DNA from: Cercis canadensis | Taxonomy: Eukaryota; Streptophyta; Magnoliopsida; Fabales; Fabaceae | Length of the DNA: 64,000 nt | Direction: 5' to 3' | Assembly: GCA_003255065.1 (NCBI GenBank) | Contig: QAOA01007722.1 | Coordinates: 69,823-133,822, forward strand | Part shown: positions 46,241 to 57,929 of the stretch, in pieces | How the letters are laid out: each line of letters opens with the position of its first letter | Numbering within the stretch: the first letter of the stretch is position 1 | The notes under the pieces: model-generated | Databases searched by the model: none | What the model saw: the letters and a program-made list of their open reading frames with translations, nothing else | What the model was told of the DNA's origin: nothing | Position numbers and translations under genes: made by a program

Positions 46241-48157
46241 ATGACTAGGTTGTCTCTATTGTCGATTTTTGCTATTTTTTGTCACATTTTATATTTTGTT
46301 GTGTGTTTTGGTGTGTTTTGTTATTCTGTCACTTTTTGTTCATGGTGCATACTAAGTTCCCCTACTATTAAAAGTGTCAAAGAGGTTGTTGCATCACTTT
46401 CTGACAAACAGATGATGGACCATAGATTTGATGAATTGACATCTTTGGTGAGACAATTGGCAGTGGGATAACAAGCATCTGAACCAGTCATGCAACCAAC
46501 CCAATTTTGTGGCATATATGCTTGCACCTCTCATCCTACCAATGCATGCTCTACACTTCAGGATGATGTTTATGAATTTCAAGATCCCTCTGTGGCTGCA
46601 ACTACTGTATTTCCTAGCGAACTATCATATCAACCTTAACAGCAGCCTACATATGATCAATCCTTCAATATCTATTACTATGATTGGAGAGATCATACCA
46701 ATCAGACATATGACAATGTAGTGCCTCTACAGCAATATTGACAACCATTCGAGTAGCCTATGCAACAACCAAGTTCAACATACACAGAACCTGAACCTTC
46801 AATTGAGGACTTGGTGAAGCAATTGACCACTCATACCATACAGTTCCAACAGAAGACAGAGGCCGCCATACAAAATTTAGATATCCAGATTGGACAATTG
46901 ACATCCTCAACAAGTCAATTGCAGGCCCAAGGTTCTGAAAAAATTCCTTCACATACAATTCCAGAACCAACTGAAGAATCTATGCCAGAACCAACTGAAC
47001 CTCAACTTGAAAACAAACCACAGGCAGCAGAGAGAGTAGTCCTTGATTCATTGACCCCAGAATCTGATAGAGCCACTCAGTCCAAGAAGACAGAGGAGGA
47101 TTTAATCAAGGAGGTCTACAATGAGTTAGGTACTGATTTTTCTAATTATGTTTTGATGATTTTGTGCAGGGCCAATTATGTGCTGATTGTGATGGTGAAT
47201 TGCCATGTGCTGTGTGTGCTAAGATCGTTGCATTCTTGAGAGGGAGATTCTAGTAAATCTGGTTCTACAGATTTTGAAGAAAACTCTCAAGAGACAACCC
47301 AAGGCGAACTTGACATGGCTACTATGGTTAACTCTACACCTTTTTCCACTTTGACACATTCTTATTTTAATTATGCACTTGCTGAAAATTTATTTAATCA
47401 TGATCCTACTCTTGTTGTAATGGTGTATGCATGTGGAGATGTATAAACTAATGTTGATAGATTAGGAGATTTCATGCTTCTTACTTCTTTACATGCTAGA
47501 GCACTAGGAATAGATCATGTTAGAACCTTGGTGGCAAGTGAATATTTTGATGTTGGTGGAGTGAGTGTGGGAAATAAATGGGCTGTCCAAGCAAACCATA
47601 TATCAAGCTATTCTTTGAATGGCAAGCAAGAGATGTCGATTTTTGTCAATTATTTGCACGAATTTAAGTATCATATTGAGCCTTGTATGAACAATATGTT
47701 GTGTGACACTAATGTATTTTGTAAGGATGACCTTAAGCATGACTGTTATAGGCTTAGATTTGTAGAACATAATTATTTTCCTTCTTTTAAACTTATATAT
47801 GAGAACCATGGATGATTCTATATACCTAACAAGATTTTTCATATTTCTCATACTTTAGGTAGGATTGTAAATTCTTTGCTGCACATTTCCCTTTATGATA
47901 TTTTAAATGCTTACTTTGCTGAATTTTTAAATCAAGGGTTAAATGCATTTGATTCTAGTCCCATAGTATTTGCTTCATTATTTCCTTTATGTTTTTTTTT
48001 TTTTTTATGTTTTTGTGTTCTTTACAATAATTTCAGCTTTGTAGTTTCTTTTAAGGGCTTTGTGAGAGTGGTCTTTGACCCAGGTATCTTACTTTGCTTG
48101 TTGCAAACATCGTGGAGGAGGTCCACTTGCAAGATGTCATCTACCCGACTTGATTGA
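46241..48157 (+). pseudogene. A1 internal ORF: gag C-terminus, Cys module, unknown region with hydrophobic end
   Basis: After a hydrophobic start (MTRLSLLSIFAIFCHILYFV) comes the gag C-terminal segment (VASLSDKQMMDHRFDELTSL, VRQLAVG, stop, then CGIYACTSHPTNAC), skipping the gag core seen in A2. Next are SIEDLVKQLTTHTIQFQQKT, a Pro/Glu-rich stretch, EDLIKEVYNELGTDFSNYV and, after a frameshift, a Cys-rich CADCDGELPCAVC. After more breaks the distal part has LLTSLHARALGIDHVRTLVA, EYFDVGG, PCMNNMLCDTNVFCKDD, HDCYRLRF and a strongly hydrophobic stretch (SLFPLCFFFFLCFCVLYNNF) to VVFDPGILLCLL. Function unknown; the distal part could be an env-like or matrix-like remnant, but no known env motif is visible. 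Confidence 0.7.
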
Positions 48158-48998
48158 GCTTTAGGGGAGTTCTTTCGGATTATGTTTCTGTTTTTATTGT
48201 TCTTTCGAATTATGTTTCGGATTATGTTAATTTTCTGTTCTTGTTGTTTAGTTTTGTTCTGTTGATGTTTTTAATTCTGTTTCTTGGTTCTATTTTACGT
48301 GTCTGTTTTGTGTTTTCTGTTATTCTTCCCTTCTCTGTTTGCTGTTTTGGTGTGGTTCAGCATGTTCCAGATTCTGTTCACGCTTCTTCTTGAGCTTCTA
48401 TGCAGAATTCTGGTTCGATATCCTTTCTTGATTCGTTGTCCTACCTTTTTCCTAGTTGTTTTCCATTCTGTTTTGCTATTTTGCTTTACTCTCATTCTAC
48501 TCATCTTTCCACATTTCCTTTTTGCATTTTTCATAGCACTTTGAGAATTGTAGAATTTGTGAGCTTGAAGCAATTGTCATTTTGAAATTTCTAGCATGGT
48601 TGAATAGATTCTTGCATCTTTTAGTTAGCTAATTTGGTGATGAAATTTGATGTGATGGATTAAGTTTGATGGAGCATACCTAGTGAGTTTTTGAACCTAT
48701 TGTCATTCTATATTCATTTTTTATGTGCATTGTGCTCGTGATGTTTGTTGCTCTAGAACTTGCTTTGCTTCTTTTTGAGACTACATTGTCATTTGCATGC
48801 ACGAATGTGATGAAGGCCATCTTTTCTTCTTTTTAGCTAGATAGCAAAATAACATTCCTAACATCATTTCCATTGATTTCCCCCTTGAGCCTATTTTTTT
48901 TTCATTCTTTCATTTAGCTCATTGTAAGTTTTGTAAAACCATGTTTTTATCTACCTTAGGGAGTATGAAAGCATTGGTTGATCAATTGATGATTTCTA

Positions 48999-49040
48999 TT
49001 TGTCCGAGATGGACAAAGTTCTAAGTGTGGGGTGGAGGAT
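48999..49040 (+). promoter_or_regulatory. Upstream copy of the polypurine-tract module in A1
   Basis: TTTGTCCGAGATGGACAAAG followed by TTCTAAGTGTGGGGTGGAGG closely resembles the module next to the 3' LTR (49726-49763), about 725 bp further on. It could serve as a second plus-strand primer or be a relic of duplication. Confidence 0.65.
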
Positions 49041-49725
49041 TTGTGAAATTTGAAGGAAAGTGGCTATATGAAATGTAAAGACAAAGAAATGTTAGCCAAA
49101 AGAAAAAGAAAAGAAAATTCTGTTTAAAAAAAAATCAGAAAAAGAAAATGCAAAGAAAAAGAGAATAAAAGTAGTGGTTTGCCTTCCAAAGAGGAAGAAG
49201 TGTGTAAAGAAAATTGCATAGAGCTTTTGGGTGTATTTTTGTGCTTAGTGTTGGTTTTGACTCATCATTCCCAATGTTTTCATGCTCTCTTTGGTTTTAA
49301 TTTGCCATATCCATATTTCATTCATTCTTTTTCCTTGGTCCTTGGCCCCATTACATCCTTAAATAATGTCCTTCTGATTTGTGCATGCATGTGTTTAAAG
49401 TTGTGGAGATTAGAAAATAAGCAAGCTTATGGTAGTACAAATTGTCATGATGTGATTTGAGTGAAACAATAACCCCCCTTAAACACTTGAGGGATTGAGA
49501 ATATATCTTGTGTGAGGTTCTATCTTTCTTAGTTCTTCACTTCATTTCAATTCACCATGCTTGTTGATTGAAAGTGCAAGAAATAGATTCATGATTGTTT
49601 TGATTCTTTTAAATTCTTGATTGTTCTTCTTGCTCACTTAACTTTTGCATTCTTGGAAGTTATTGTTGGGAAATGATCTCTTAGTTGTCTTAGTTGTTTT
49701 CCTTTTTTCCTAGTTTTAACTCTAG
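49041..49725 (+). other. Non-coding 3' region of A1
   Basis: A/G-rich then T-rich sequence between the two polypurine modules. A 93-codon frame at 49179-49457 is not conserved in any way I can recognise. Confidence 0.5.
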
Positions 49726-49744
49726 TTTGTCCGGGACGTGCAAA

Positions 49745-49763
49745 GGATAAGTGTGGGGGGAGT
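49745..49763 (+). promoter_or_regulatory. Polypurine tract of A1
   Basis: GGATAAGTGTGGGGGGAGT abuts the TG of the 3' LTR at 49764, as expected for plus-strand priming. Confidence 0.9.
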
Positions 49764-51218
49764 TGATGAACAATATTTTAATATATTAATTAATCCCCAT
49801 TTTTAACCTCCTAATCCTATTTTGGGCTTATTGTATTAGGCTTCAGTCATATTTCATTAATTAGATTCAAATTGGGCTTAAATGTGTTTTTCAGCATTAT
49901 TAGGGTTTTGACACTATTCTGTATTTCGGGTATATATTTAGTTCTGAATGTTTAAAAATTGTGATTCTTACGTTTTAGGAAAGCTAAGAGGATTATCTAC
50001 AACTTTCATTTAGACTTCAAAGGCCAATTTAGACGTTCAGTGGGTCAAATGTAACCTGGAAATCAGAGTAGAGTTGCTGCCGCTGGATCCTGACCCACAT
50101 GTAGTGTTTGGACCATCAATTATTCTGTACATGTCGTATGGACTTGAAACTGGTCCCATTGGAAAGCTAAGGTGTAGGGCTTCAATTGTTATGAAGGGAA
50201 GTTCAACAAATTATGAAGTTAATATGGTCTTATTTCCTGTTGAAAATGGATGATTAGTCTAGAGACCTATATGGACTTAGATGGACTTAAATGAGCTTAA
50301 CTTCCTCAATTCAGGCCCAATTAGGCCCAAACCGGAGCCCATTTAAAATTGAGGTCCAGAGGTTTAAACTAGGTTAGGGGTAAATTAGGTGTGCATGGAA
50401 GTTAGGAAGTTATAAGCAGAGAAAGGAGGCAGACGAGTTATGATTTCTAGACTAGGCAACTTTTGTTTTCTCTCTTTAAAAGTTTGGAGCTCTTTGATTT
50501 ATGACTGCACTTCTCCATTGGAGCTTGGATTTCATAACCATGGAGGAGTAGAATCCTTGTAACCAAGTTAGACTCTTGATTAAATTCAGTTTTGATTTTG
50601 AGATTATATTCTTAATTGAATTAAACTTAATGCAATTTCTTCTTCTTTGAAATTCTACCTTACTTTAATTTTTGTATGAATTCATGGAGATCTTTGTGAT
50701 TTATATGGATATTGAAGTAAGAAATAGAATTTAGATTGATCAATCTTTAATCTGTGGTTAGAATTCAAAGAAGTTATGCTATGTTAATTGATGTTCGGTT
50801 TTTAGATTAATCACTAATTGCTTAATCTTTGTGATTACAAGATTAGTGATTGTATGTGGTTAATCAAATTCTAAGTGATAACTTAGTAGGACTAATTAGT
50901 CACAATTAGAGATTTTGGTTGTGATTAAACTCAATTAGCATTGCTACATTAAGACTTAATCACTCATGTTAATCTAGGATGAATCAAACCGATTTTTGAT
51001 GGATGTCTAGCTAGGTTATGCATTTAATCAACTACATTAATCTTTGTTTAATTCTGTAATTTACTATTATAATCTTGTTTCAAAAATCCCATGTTTTTAA
51101 GTTGAAATTATTGATTACACATTGCATTCCTTGTGAGACAAACCCGGATTATGCCCTCTATTGCATTCTAATTAGGGGATTCGGTTTAATTTAATTGGTT
51201 AAGTGACAACACCAATCA
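49764..51218 (+). mobile_element. 3' LTR of A1
   Basis: It starts TGATGAACAATATTTTAATA and ends GACAACACCAATCA; 1455 bp, the same length as the LTR of A2. ACTAT follows. Confidence 0.95.
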
Positions 51219-51952
51219 ACTATGGCCTTCTTCCTCTATTGGAGCTTGCATTTCATGACCATGGAGGAGTAGAACTCTTGTAACGAAGTTAGACTCTTGA
51301 TTAAATTCGATTTTGTTCTTAAGATTATGTACTTAATTCGATTAAACTTAATGCAATTTCTTCTTCTTTGGATTTTTACCTTGCTTTAATCTTTGTATGT
51401 GTTCATGGAGATCTTTGTAATTTATATGGATGTTGAAGTAAGAAACAAAATATTTATTGATCAATCTTTAATTTATGGTAAGAATTCAGAGAAGCTATGT
51501 CATGCTAATTGAATGTTTAGTTTTTAAATTAATCACTAATTGCTTAGTCTTTGTGATTACAAGATTAGTGATTGCATGTGATGAATTGAATCCTGAGTGA
51601 TAACTCAGTAGGAGCAAATTAGTCATAATTAGAGATTTCAATTGTGATTAAGCTCAATTAGTAATGCTACTGCATTAGGGTTTGATAACTTATGTTAATC
51701 TAGGATGGATCAAACCGGTTTTTTATGGATGTCTAGCTAAGTTACGTTTTTAATCAAGCTAATTAATCCTTGTTTAATTCTGCATTTTACAATTTGGAAA
51801 TACAATTCTGTTTTATAAAATTCTCTATTCTTAACTTGAAATTGTTGATTACACATTGCATTCCTTGTGAGACAAACTCAGATTATACCCTCTATTGCAT
51901 TCTAATTAGAGGATTCGGTTTAATTTAATTGGATTAACGATAATTACGATCA
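51219..51952 (+). mobile_element. Family-A solo LTR, right half
   Basis: It resumes with the target duplication ACTAT and then GGCCTTCTTCCTCTATTGGA, matching the middle of the family-A LTR, and ends TAACGATAATTACGATCA. No primer site follows, so the older copy is a solo LTR. Confidence 0.85.
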
Positions 51953-52637
51953 GTTATGCCCATCCCTGGTGTCGCGACGCCCAGCCCCGTAAGTCCAATT
52001 ATCTTTTCAAAAAAAAAATTTGGTCAGTAATTGAAACTTGCGTTTTGAAACCCCCCCCCCCCCTACCCCATTCTGATTTGTCCTCTTCCCCCCTTCCTCC
52101 CATTCACGCCTCCCTTTCAAATTCCTTCTCTCTTTCAATTAAACACTTCCATTAACACACACAACACCCACCNATCAAACCGGTTTTTTATGGATGTCTA
52201 GCTAGGTTACGTTTTTAATCAAGCTAATTAATCCTTGTTTAATTCTGCATTTTACAATTTGGAAATACAATTCTGTTTTATAAAATCCTTTATTCTTAAC
52301 TTGAAATTGTTGATTACACATTGCATTCCTTGTGAGACAAACTCAGATTATGCCCTCTATTGCATTCTAATTAGAGGATTCGGTTTAATTTAATTGGATT
52401 AACGATAATTACGATCAGTTACGCCCATCCCTGGTGTCGCGACGCCCAGCCCCGTAAGTCCAATTATCTTTTCAAAAAAAAAATTTGGTCACTAATTGAA
52501 ACTTGCGTTTTGAAACCCCCCCCCCCACTACCCCATTCTGATTTGTCCTCTTCCCCCCTTCCTCCCATTCATGCCTCCCTCTCAAATTCCTTCTCCCTTT
52601 CAATTAAACACTTCCATTAACACACACAACACCCACA
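51709..52637 (+). repeat. 464-bp direct repeat around a single N (probable assembly seam)
   Basis: 51709-52172 and 52174-52637 are near-identical 464-bp copies with N at 52173. The repeated unit contains the end of the solo LTR and unrelated flanking sequence including a C run. That is not a biological unit, so unmerged contig ends (perhaps two haplotypes, given a few substitutions) are the likely cause. Confidence 0.92.
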
Positions 52638-53555
52638 TTCACCATAATCCACCATCTTCCCTCCCAATTCTTTCCCTCACTCACCCAAAATCACCACCAC
52701 TTCCAGTTTTCATACTCTTCCCCTCTATTCTCACACGTTTTTGGAGTTCAAATTCGCATAACTCACTTGCACACACACACTGAGTCAACTTGGTGCTCAC
52801 TCGGGTTCTTCACCATTCCTCATTCTCTAGGTATATTTTGCTCTTTATTCACTTGTATACATGCTCTTGGTTACTTTTTGGCCAATTGGAGGTAGTTTCC
52901 ATTTCAAATGGCTTTGAGACATTGCATTGTGTATTATGCCCACCAAGTGTTTGATCAATTGCCTCTATGAAGTTGTGCTTACCATTTAGTGCGAATTTGC
53001 TTCTTTGCATGCATGTCTTGGCTTGGCTAGTTTGCTTGCATAATTCCTCTTTTCTTCCTTGCTCTTGCTTCCACTTTGTGCTAGTTATACCTTGTTGACT
53101 TTACTTCCTCATGCTTTACAATAACATGTCATGTTTATTGCTCATGCTTGCATGTTTTATTGCATCATGTTCATCAATCTCACACCATGGCCACCTATTC
53201 AAGGAGCCAAGTAGCATTCTTTAGGTGTGCACTAGAGAAGTAATCACTAGCAACATACATGTCTTTTTGGGCTATGTGCACATAATTTTTATGACATCGT
53301 GCTATGCTTGCCATGCTTGCATGACATTTTTGCATGAAATCTTTCTGCCATAGTGATCTACATGACTCTTTGCCTTGCTTGCATGCTTTGTTCTTGCTTT
53401 CCCAACCGTGCCTTATAAAGATGGAGTATAGGGCTCATGGTTTCAATGAGAAGGTTTTTGGCACTAAGCGTGCATTTATGTGTTTATAGAGCTTGTGTGA
53501 GTGATTTTGCACTTATTTGACATAGGTATCACCTATTTGTTTTCTCGCAGGCACA
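52638..53555 (+). other. Leader of the 3' ORF in the outer element
   Basis: Pyrimidine-rich then CTTGCATG-rich non-coding sequence. It ends in a good splice acceptor, TTGTTTTCTCGCAG at 53550, five bases before the ATG of the next ORF. This suggests that the ORF is expressed from a spliced RNA. The Pro/His-rich frame at 52571-52780 is low-complexity. Confidence 0.45.
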
Positions 53556-54504
53556 ATGTCTTCTAAAAAGTGAAAGACCTCTTGAGGCGCATCCTCTTCC
53601 GCACCACCCATATATGATACATAGCACTTTGTCAATGCGGAGGCCTTTAAAAGATATCAAACTTCCATCGTCCACTGCACTTTTGTTCCCGAACGAGGCC
53701 TCCTCTTAACCCCCATGACCACCTATACTGACATTACTCGAGAAATTACGGCCTAAAAATGGGGGCACTTTGTGAAACAGATGGACCTAGGAGTGGTACC
53801 CCTGCACCGGAGCAAAAGGGTGATGACGTCTTTGTCAGGGGAAAGAAAGTGTCCTTTAGCTACACCACCATTAACTGGCTGTACAAATTGCCCAACATCC
53901 CGGACACTAAATTCCAAACCCTCCTTACCACCAATGACCTTGAATCTGACGCCATTCTCTAGACGCTATGTGACCCAGGGGCGGTGTGGAAGATGAATGG
54001 TACCCAGCTCCTTTCTATCAAACACTCATTCATGGGGCGAATGAGCAAAGCCTGGTTGGGCTTAGTCTCAGCCAAACTACTACCGGTGATGCACCTTATG
54101 GACGTCGTCCTCGATCGTGTCCTCGTCACCTATGCTATCATCACCGACATACCCATCGACGTCGGCTTCCTCATCCACGACCACATATTGGAAAGCCTAA
54201 AAGGCACCACTACAGGAGGTTTGGGACACCCATCACTTATCACGGAGCTGTGTCAGACAACTGGAGTTTCATGGGGACCCGATGAAGAACTACTCCACCT
54301 GCAGTGTTTAATTGATGATAGCCTCATCATCTTTTTTAAGAGTTTGAGGACCAGTTGCCCTCCACAGGAGCCTACACCTGCTAGTTCTAACCCAGCTGTT
54401 GCGCCAAGCCTCTCTGACACCGAGGGTGTCCCCCACCAGTTTTTCCTTCTGCTCCAATGCCACCTGTTCACCCCATGTAGCTTGGATGATGATGGTGATG
54501 AGTG
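53556..54504 (+). pseudogene. Extra 3' ORF: putative plant transposon protein domain (degenerate)
   Basis: From the ATG at 53556 (MSSKK then stops) it reads HFVNAEAFKRYQTSIVHCTF and PERGL. A frameshift near 53820 leads to VFVRGKKVSFSYTTINWLYK. Another leads to MSKAWLGLVSAKLLPVMHLM, RVLVTYAIITDIPIDVGFLI and LGHPSLITELCQTTGV. This layout (receiving-strand FVRG, IPIDVG, PSLITELC) matches the domain that Pfam calls putative plant transposon protein, commonly found downstream of integrase in Athila/Tat-like elements. Function is not established. An acidic DDDGDE ends the frame. Confidence 0.75.
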
Positions 54505-55163
54505 AACACCACCTCCTCAAGGATGTACCCGTACTCTTCTTTTTCTTGCCTTTTCACATTAGGGACAATGTGCCCTTTGAGTTTAGGGGTGGGTACTATC
54601 TTCTGTTTGGTGTTATTGTGAGTGGGAAATTTTTTATTGCTTTTTAGATATAATTTATGTTAGTTTTATGTTTTTCTTAGGTTGTATATTAGGCATTTGA
54701 GTGAACTTCTCTTTTTGAAAACCTTAGGCCAATGATATGACTGATTCTCAAAATGCTTGTAGTTTTAGAAAAATTTGAGATCTCGTTTATGTGTTTCTGC
54801 TTAACTCTTAAGTTGATTCATACTCAACTAGAATTTACTGCATATAAATTAAGAGCATAACCCTATCCACTTGAATTTTGCATCTTAGGGATGATTATAT
54901 AAACACAGCTAGTCACATTAATCTCACAGACTTCTAGAACTTGCTTGATTGTCAATCGAGGCGAAATCCTAGGCTGCACAATATTAGGGACATGATTTAG
55001 GCCATCTTTGTTAAGTTTGAGCCTTTCTAGCTGCCCTGTGCATGATATGTCATCCCTAGCATACCCCATTGAGCTTAATGTAACTTGTTTCTTTGTCACT
55101 TACACTGACACCCTAGCCCTTTGTATGACCTTTTGACTTGAACCTTGCACCTAGAGCACATAG
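54505..55163 (+). other. 3' untranslated region of the outer element
   Basis: A purine tract (TGAGTTTAGGGGTGGGTA, about 54577-54594) resembles the polypurine modules of A1 and B. The 570 bp after it are non-coding up to the family-B insertion. No LTR start could be confirmed. Confidence 0.45.
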
Positions 55164-56465
55164 TGACGGGTGTCGAACTGTCCAAAATTACAATACTAAT
55201 TGCAACTAAATTGTAGTATAGGATGCAACCAGTGTCATCTCCCAAGGATTCACTAGAACAATTAATCTACTAAGACTCAAGCATAAATAGAATAAAAATG
55301 GGGGGTTTGTGTTGAATGCAGAATGTTAAGAATCTAGAAAGCAGTAAATTGAATTTAGTCAAATAGGAGAAAATGTAATCAACTCAAGCAAGCAACAAAA
55401 CCCTAATCCATCATTGTTCACTAAAGATTATCTAGATCTGATTTAATTCTTGGTTAAGTGTTACCTGGAACCCTTAACAGTAACACTTAGAATTCCTACT
55501 GATTTACCAATCATGATTCAATTAATCATGGAATTAAGAATCTAGGCAACTGCTCTATATCACTAAGTCCAAATTAATTTAAGAACCGAATTGTCCAAGT
55601 TAACCATATATTAAAAACCTTTTAACATATGATCAACATTTTGATTACTGTGATGCATCTAATCAACTGATTTAAATTCACATAAAGCATGCATGCAATT
55701 AAAATACTATTCAATCACATGAAGATGAGAAGAAGAAGACAATCAAACTATATTAAATCAAACCCAGTTGAAGCACAGGAACTCTGGATTATTAAGTTTG
55801 GCTCCTCTTGAATTGATTACAAAAGAACTTAGCCCTCCATTGAAGGCTTAAAGCAAAGCAAGAGTCTTGAAAACAAATTCAGCAATAGGATGCAGCAGCA
55901 ACAACTTCTAATGACAAGGTGGTAATGTGTATCATTATTCTTAACAACTTAAGAATAAATACTAGCTGGCTGCCTCCTCTAGGTTTCCTAATTACAAAAT
56001 AAACTTAGTTTCCTAAAACTTTAAAGGTAAAAACGTGATCAAGCCCTAGTGTCATGTGTGCTGGCCCAATAAGCAGATGTTGGCCCAAACAAACATGCTC
56101 TGGTCCAATAAGTGCCTAAGGAAAGGAATCAGTCAACGCTGGGCGGATGCAAAAAATCTAGATTGCTTGCACGTGAATTTCAGTTGTCTAGACGCAAGAA
56201 TCAACTTCTAGGCTCTTCATATGAAATGTATCATTTTCTGTCAACTTTCCAACGAAACTAGAATCACATCAATTGAACATCTACAACTCAAGATATAGTG
56301 AAAAATGTAAGCAATGCTAGAAATCAATAATTATGCAATTAAAGTCCAAAAGCACCAACAAGTCTAAATCCACAAAATACGTCTATGGGCTATGGAAATC
56401 AGTAGAAACACACACTAAAAGACTAAGTATAAGAGAAATAAATAGTGTAAAATAATATCTTATTA
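55164..56465 (-). mobile_element. 3' LTR of element B
   Basis: It runs from TGACGGGTGTCGAACTG to AATATCTTATTA (CA decayed to TA) in + orientation; 1302 bp. It matches the solo LTR at 15014-16329 throughout. Confidence 0.92.
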
Positions 56466-56467
56466 AA

Positions 56468-56500
56468 TTCCCCCACACTTAGCTTTTTGCACTCCTGGGC
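56468..56500 (-). promoter_or_regulatory. Polypurine tract of element B
   Basis: Read on minus: GCAAAAAGCTAAGTGTGGGG followed by GAATT, next to the 3' LTR. Confidence 0.85.
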
Positions 56501-57753
56501 AAAATCACAAAAATCAAACTAGAAAAAGAAAATAATTCTCCAAACAAATCAAGAATGCAAAGATCAAGGTAAGAAAACAATTCAAACTCAAAGAAATAGC
56601 AACACTCATGGAACAACATCTCTTGACAACTAGAGAACACACAACATGCTAGTTTCATTTAATAGGAATGAGTTAAAGTAAATAGTCTCTCACAAGATAA
56701 ATCAATGCTCTCAATTCTCTCAAGTGTCTAAGGTAAGTATTTCTCTCCAATCATCATATCAAAATCACACTACCATAAGCTTGTTCACTTTCTCAGTCTC
56801 CACTACCCATGTCATATGCATAACACAAATCAAAAGGACTTTTAAAGGGTTGTAATGGGGAAAGGTAAAGGAATGACAAAAATATAGAAAAATTGCTAAA
56901 GCACCCAAGGAATCACAAAGAGCATATAATTATGGAGAAATTTAAGTACTTTATGAATCTTAACTTTGGGCTTCAACTCATTTTTACTTTTCCCAAAACA
57001 ATTTTATTCTCTTGCTGCTGCTGTATTTTTTTTTTCTTCCTTTTTTTTTTCTTTGAAGATAATACTTAACAATTCAGCCACAACCAATTAGCCACAACTT
57101 GATACTTTTTTTTGTTTGTAAGAATTCACTCCTTTTTTATTCAATGCAATGCTTTTTAATTCTTAAGGGTTGGGTAGGACAAGGTTTTACACTTAGACTT
57201 GTAATGAGTTACACATGAAAGAAATGATCATTAAGCTCAAAAAGGGATAATCAAATGATAACATCAATGTTAGCTATTTGGTCAAGTAGCTTCTCAAAGA
57301 AAGGAATGCCTTAATCACTTTTATGCATGCATGTGCAAATGTAACGTCAACTAAGAAATAGAACAAGTTCTAGAGTGTCAAATTGATAGATGAAAATACA
57401 CAAGAAAGAATCATGACATATGACTCAAATCCTCACAACTTATAAGACTACCAAGAATCAACTCATCCAAATCAAATTTTGTTGTCATACCACTTAAATC
57501 CAATAAGCAAGCTAATTGTCCACTTATGTTGTAGCACTTTAGAATCAAAATTGCTTCAAACTATTCTCTCCACAACTCTTAAATTAATTGGAAATAACCA
57601 GAAAATTCTAAAAACAAAACAGAAAAACAGCAAACCTAAAAGAAAACAAAAAACATAATTTTAAATGACAAAAACAGCAAATAGAAAATTAAAAATAGCA
57701 AGCATAAAAATAGTAAAACAGAAAGCATAAAAATAGCACAGCAGACTAATCTC
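56501..57753 (-). other. Non-coding 3' region of element B
   Basis: AT-rich sequence between the two polypurine modules, equivalent to 49041-49725 of A1 but longer. No conserved frame. Confidence 0.5.
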
Positions 57754-57800
57754 TCCCCCACACTTAAATTTTTGCAATGTTCTCAATGTAAAAGCCTAAC
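57754..57800 (-). promoter_or_regulatory. Upstream copy of the polypurine-tract module in B
   Basis: On minus: CATTGCAAAAATTTAAGTGT followed by GGGGGAGA, about 1.3 kb upstream of the tract next to the LTR. A1 has the same doubling. Confidence 0.65.
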
Positions 57801-57929
57801 AGTTATCACCAATCAAATAGGATAAGTAAAATAAAAGAGAAAGAAGAAACATATTTATCAAGTGAGGAAAATAGCTTCTTGCACGAATCAAATTCCTTTA
57901 TCAGTTAGCAACTAAGTTCCTTTCTTTAT

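Larger units (their letters stand above)
43763..51218 (+). mobile_element. Complete non-autonomous LTR retrotransposon A1
   Basis: Two LTRs of about 1.45 kb (43763-45208, 49764-51218), a tRNA-Asp primer site, an internal ORF region without any polymerase, and a polypurine tract. Flanked by a perfect 5-bp duplication ACTAT (43758-43762 and 51219-51223). It inserted into an older LTR of its own family. LTRs differ visibly (about fifteen differences in the first 230 bp by eye), so it is not recent. Lacking protease, RT and integrase, it must have moved with enzymes from a relative. Confidence 0.95.
35730..55163 (+). mobile_element. Outer Athila/Tat-like Ty3/gypsy element (interrupted)
   Basis: Order on +: presumed 5' LTR ending near 37210, tRNA-Asp primer site, gag-protease-RT-RNase H-integrase frame with many stops, GC-rich hairpin-rich 3' region, extra ORF at 53.56-54.50 kb and purine tract at about 54580. 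A family-A solo LTR (43021-51952, itself interrupted) sits in the 3' region and a family-B element starts at 55164. Joining across the solo LTR restores a continuous GGGTGTC-ATTAC-GCCC phrase. That the 3' ORF belongs to the same copy is inferred. The 3' LTR was not identified. Confidence 0.7.

Noticed and set aside
48295..48573. Lys/Arg-rich minus-strand frame inside A1
   Set aside because: No recognisable domain and no counterpart seen in element B; a chance frame in T-rich sequence.
51709..52637. Real tandem duplication next to the solo LTR
   Set aside because: The copies are separated by a single N and ignore the LTR border, which fits an assembly seam better.
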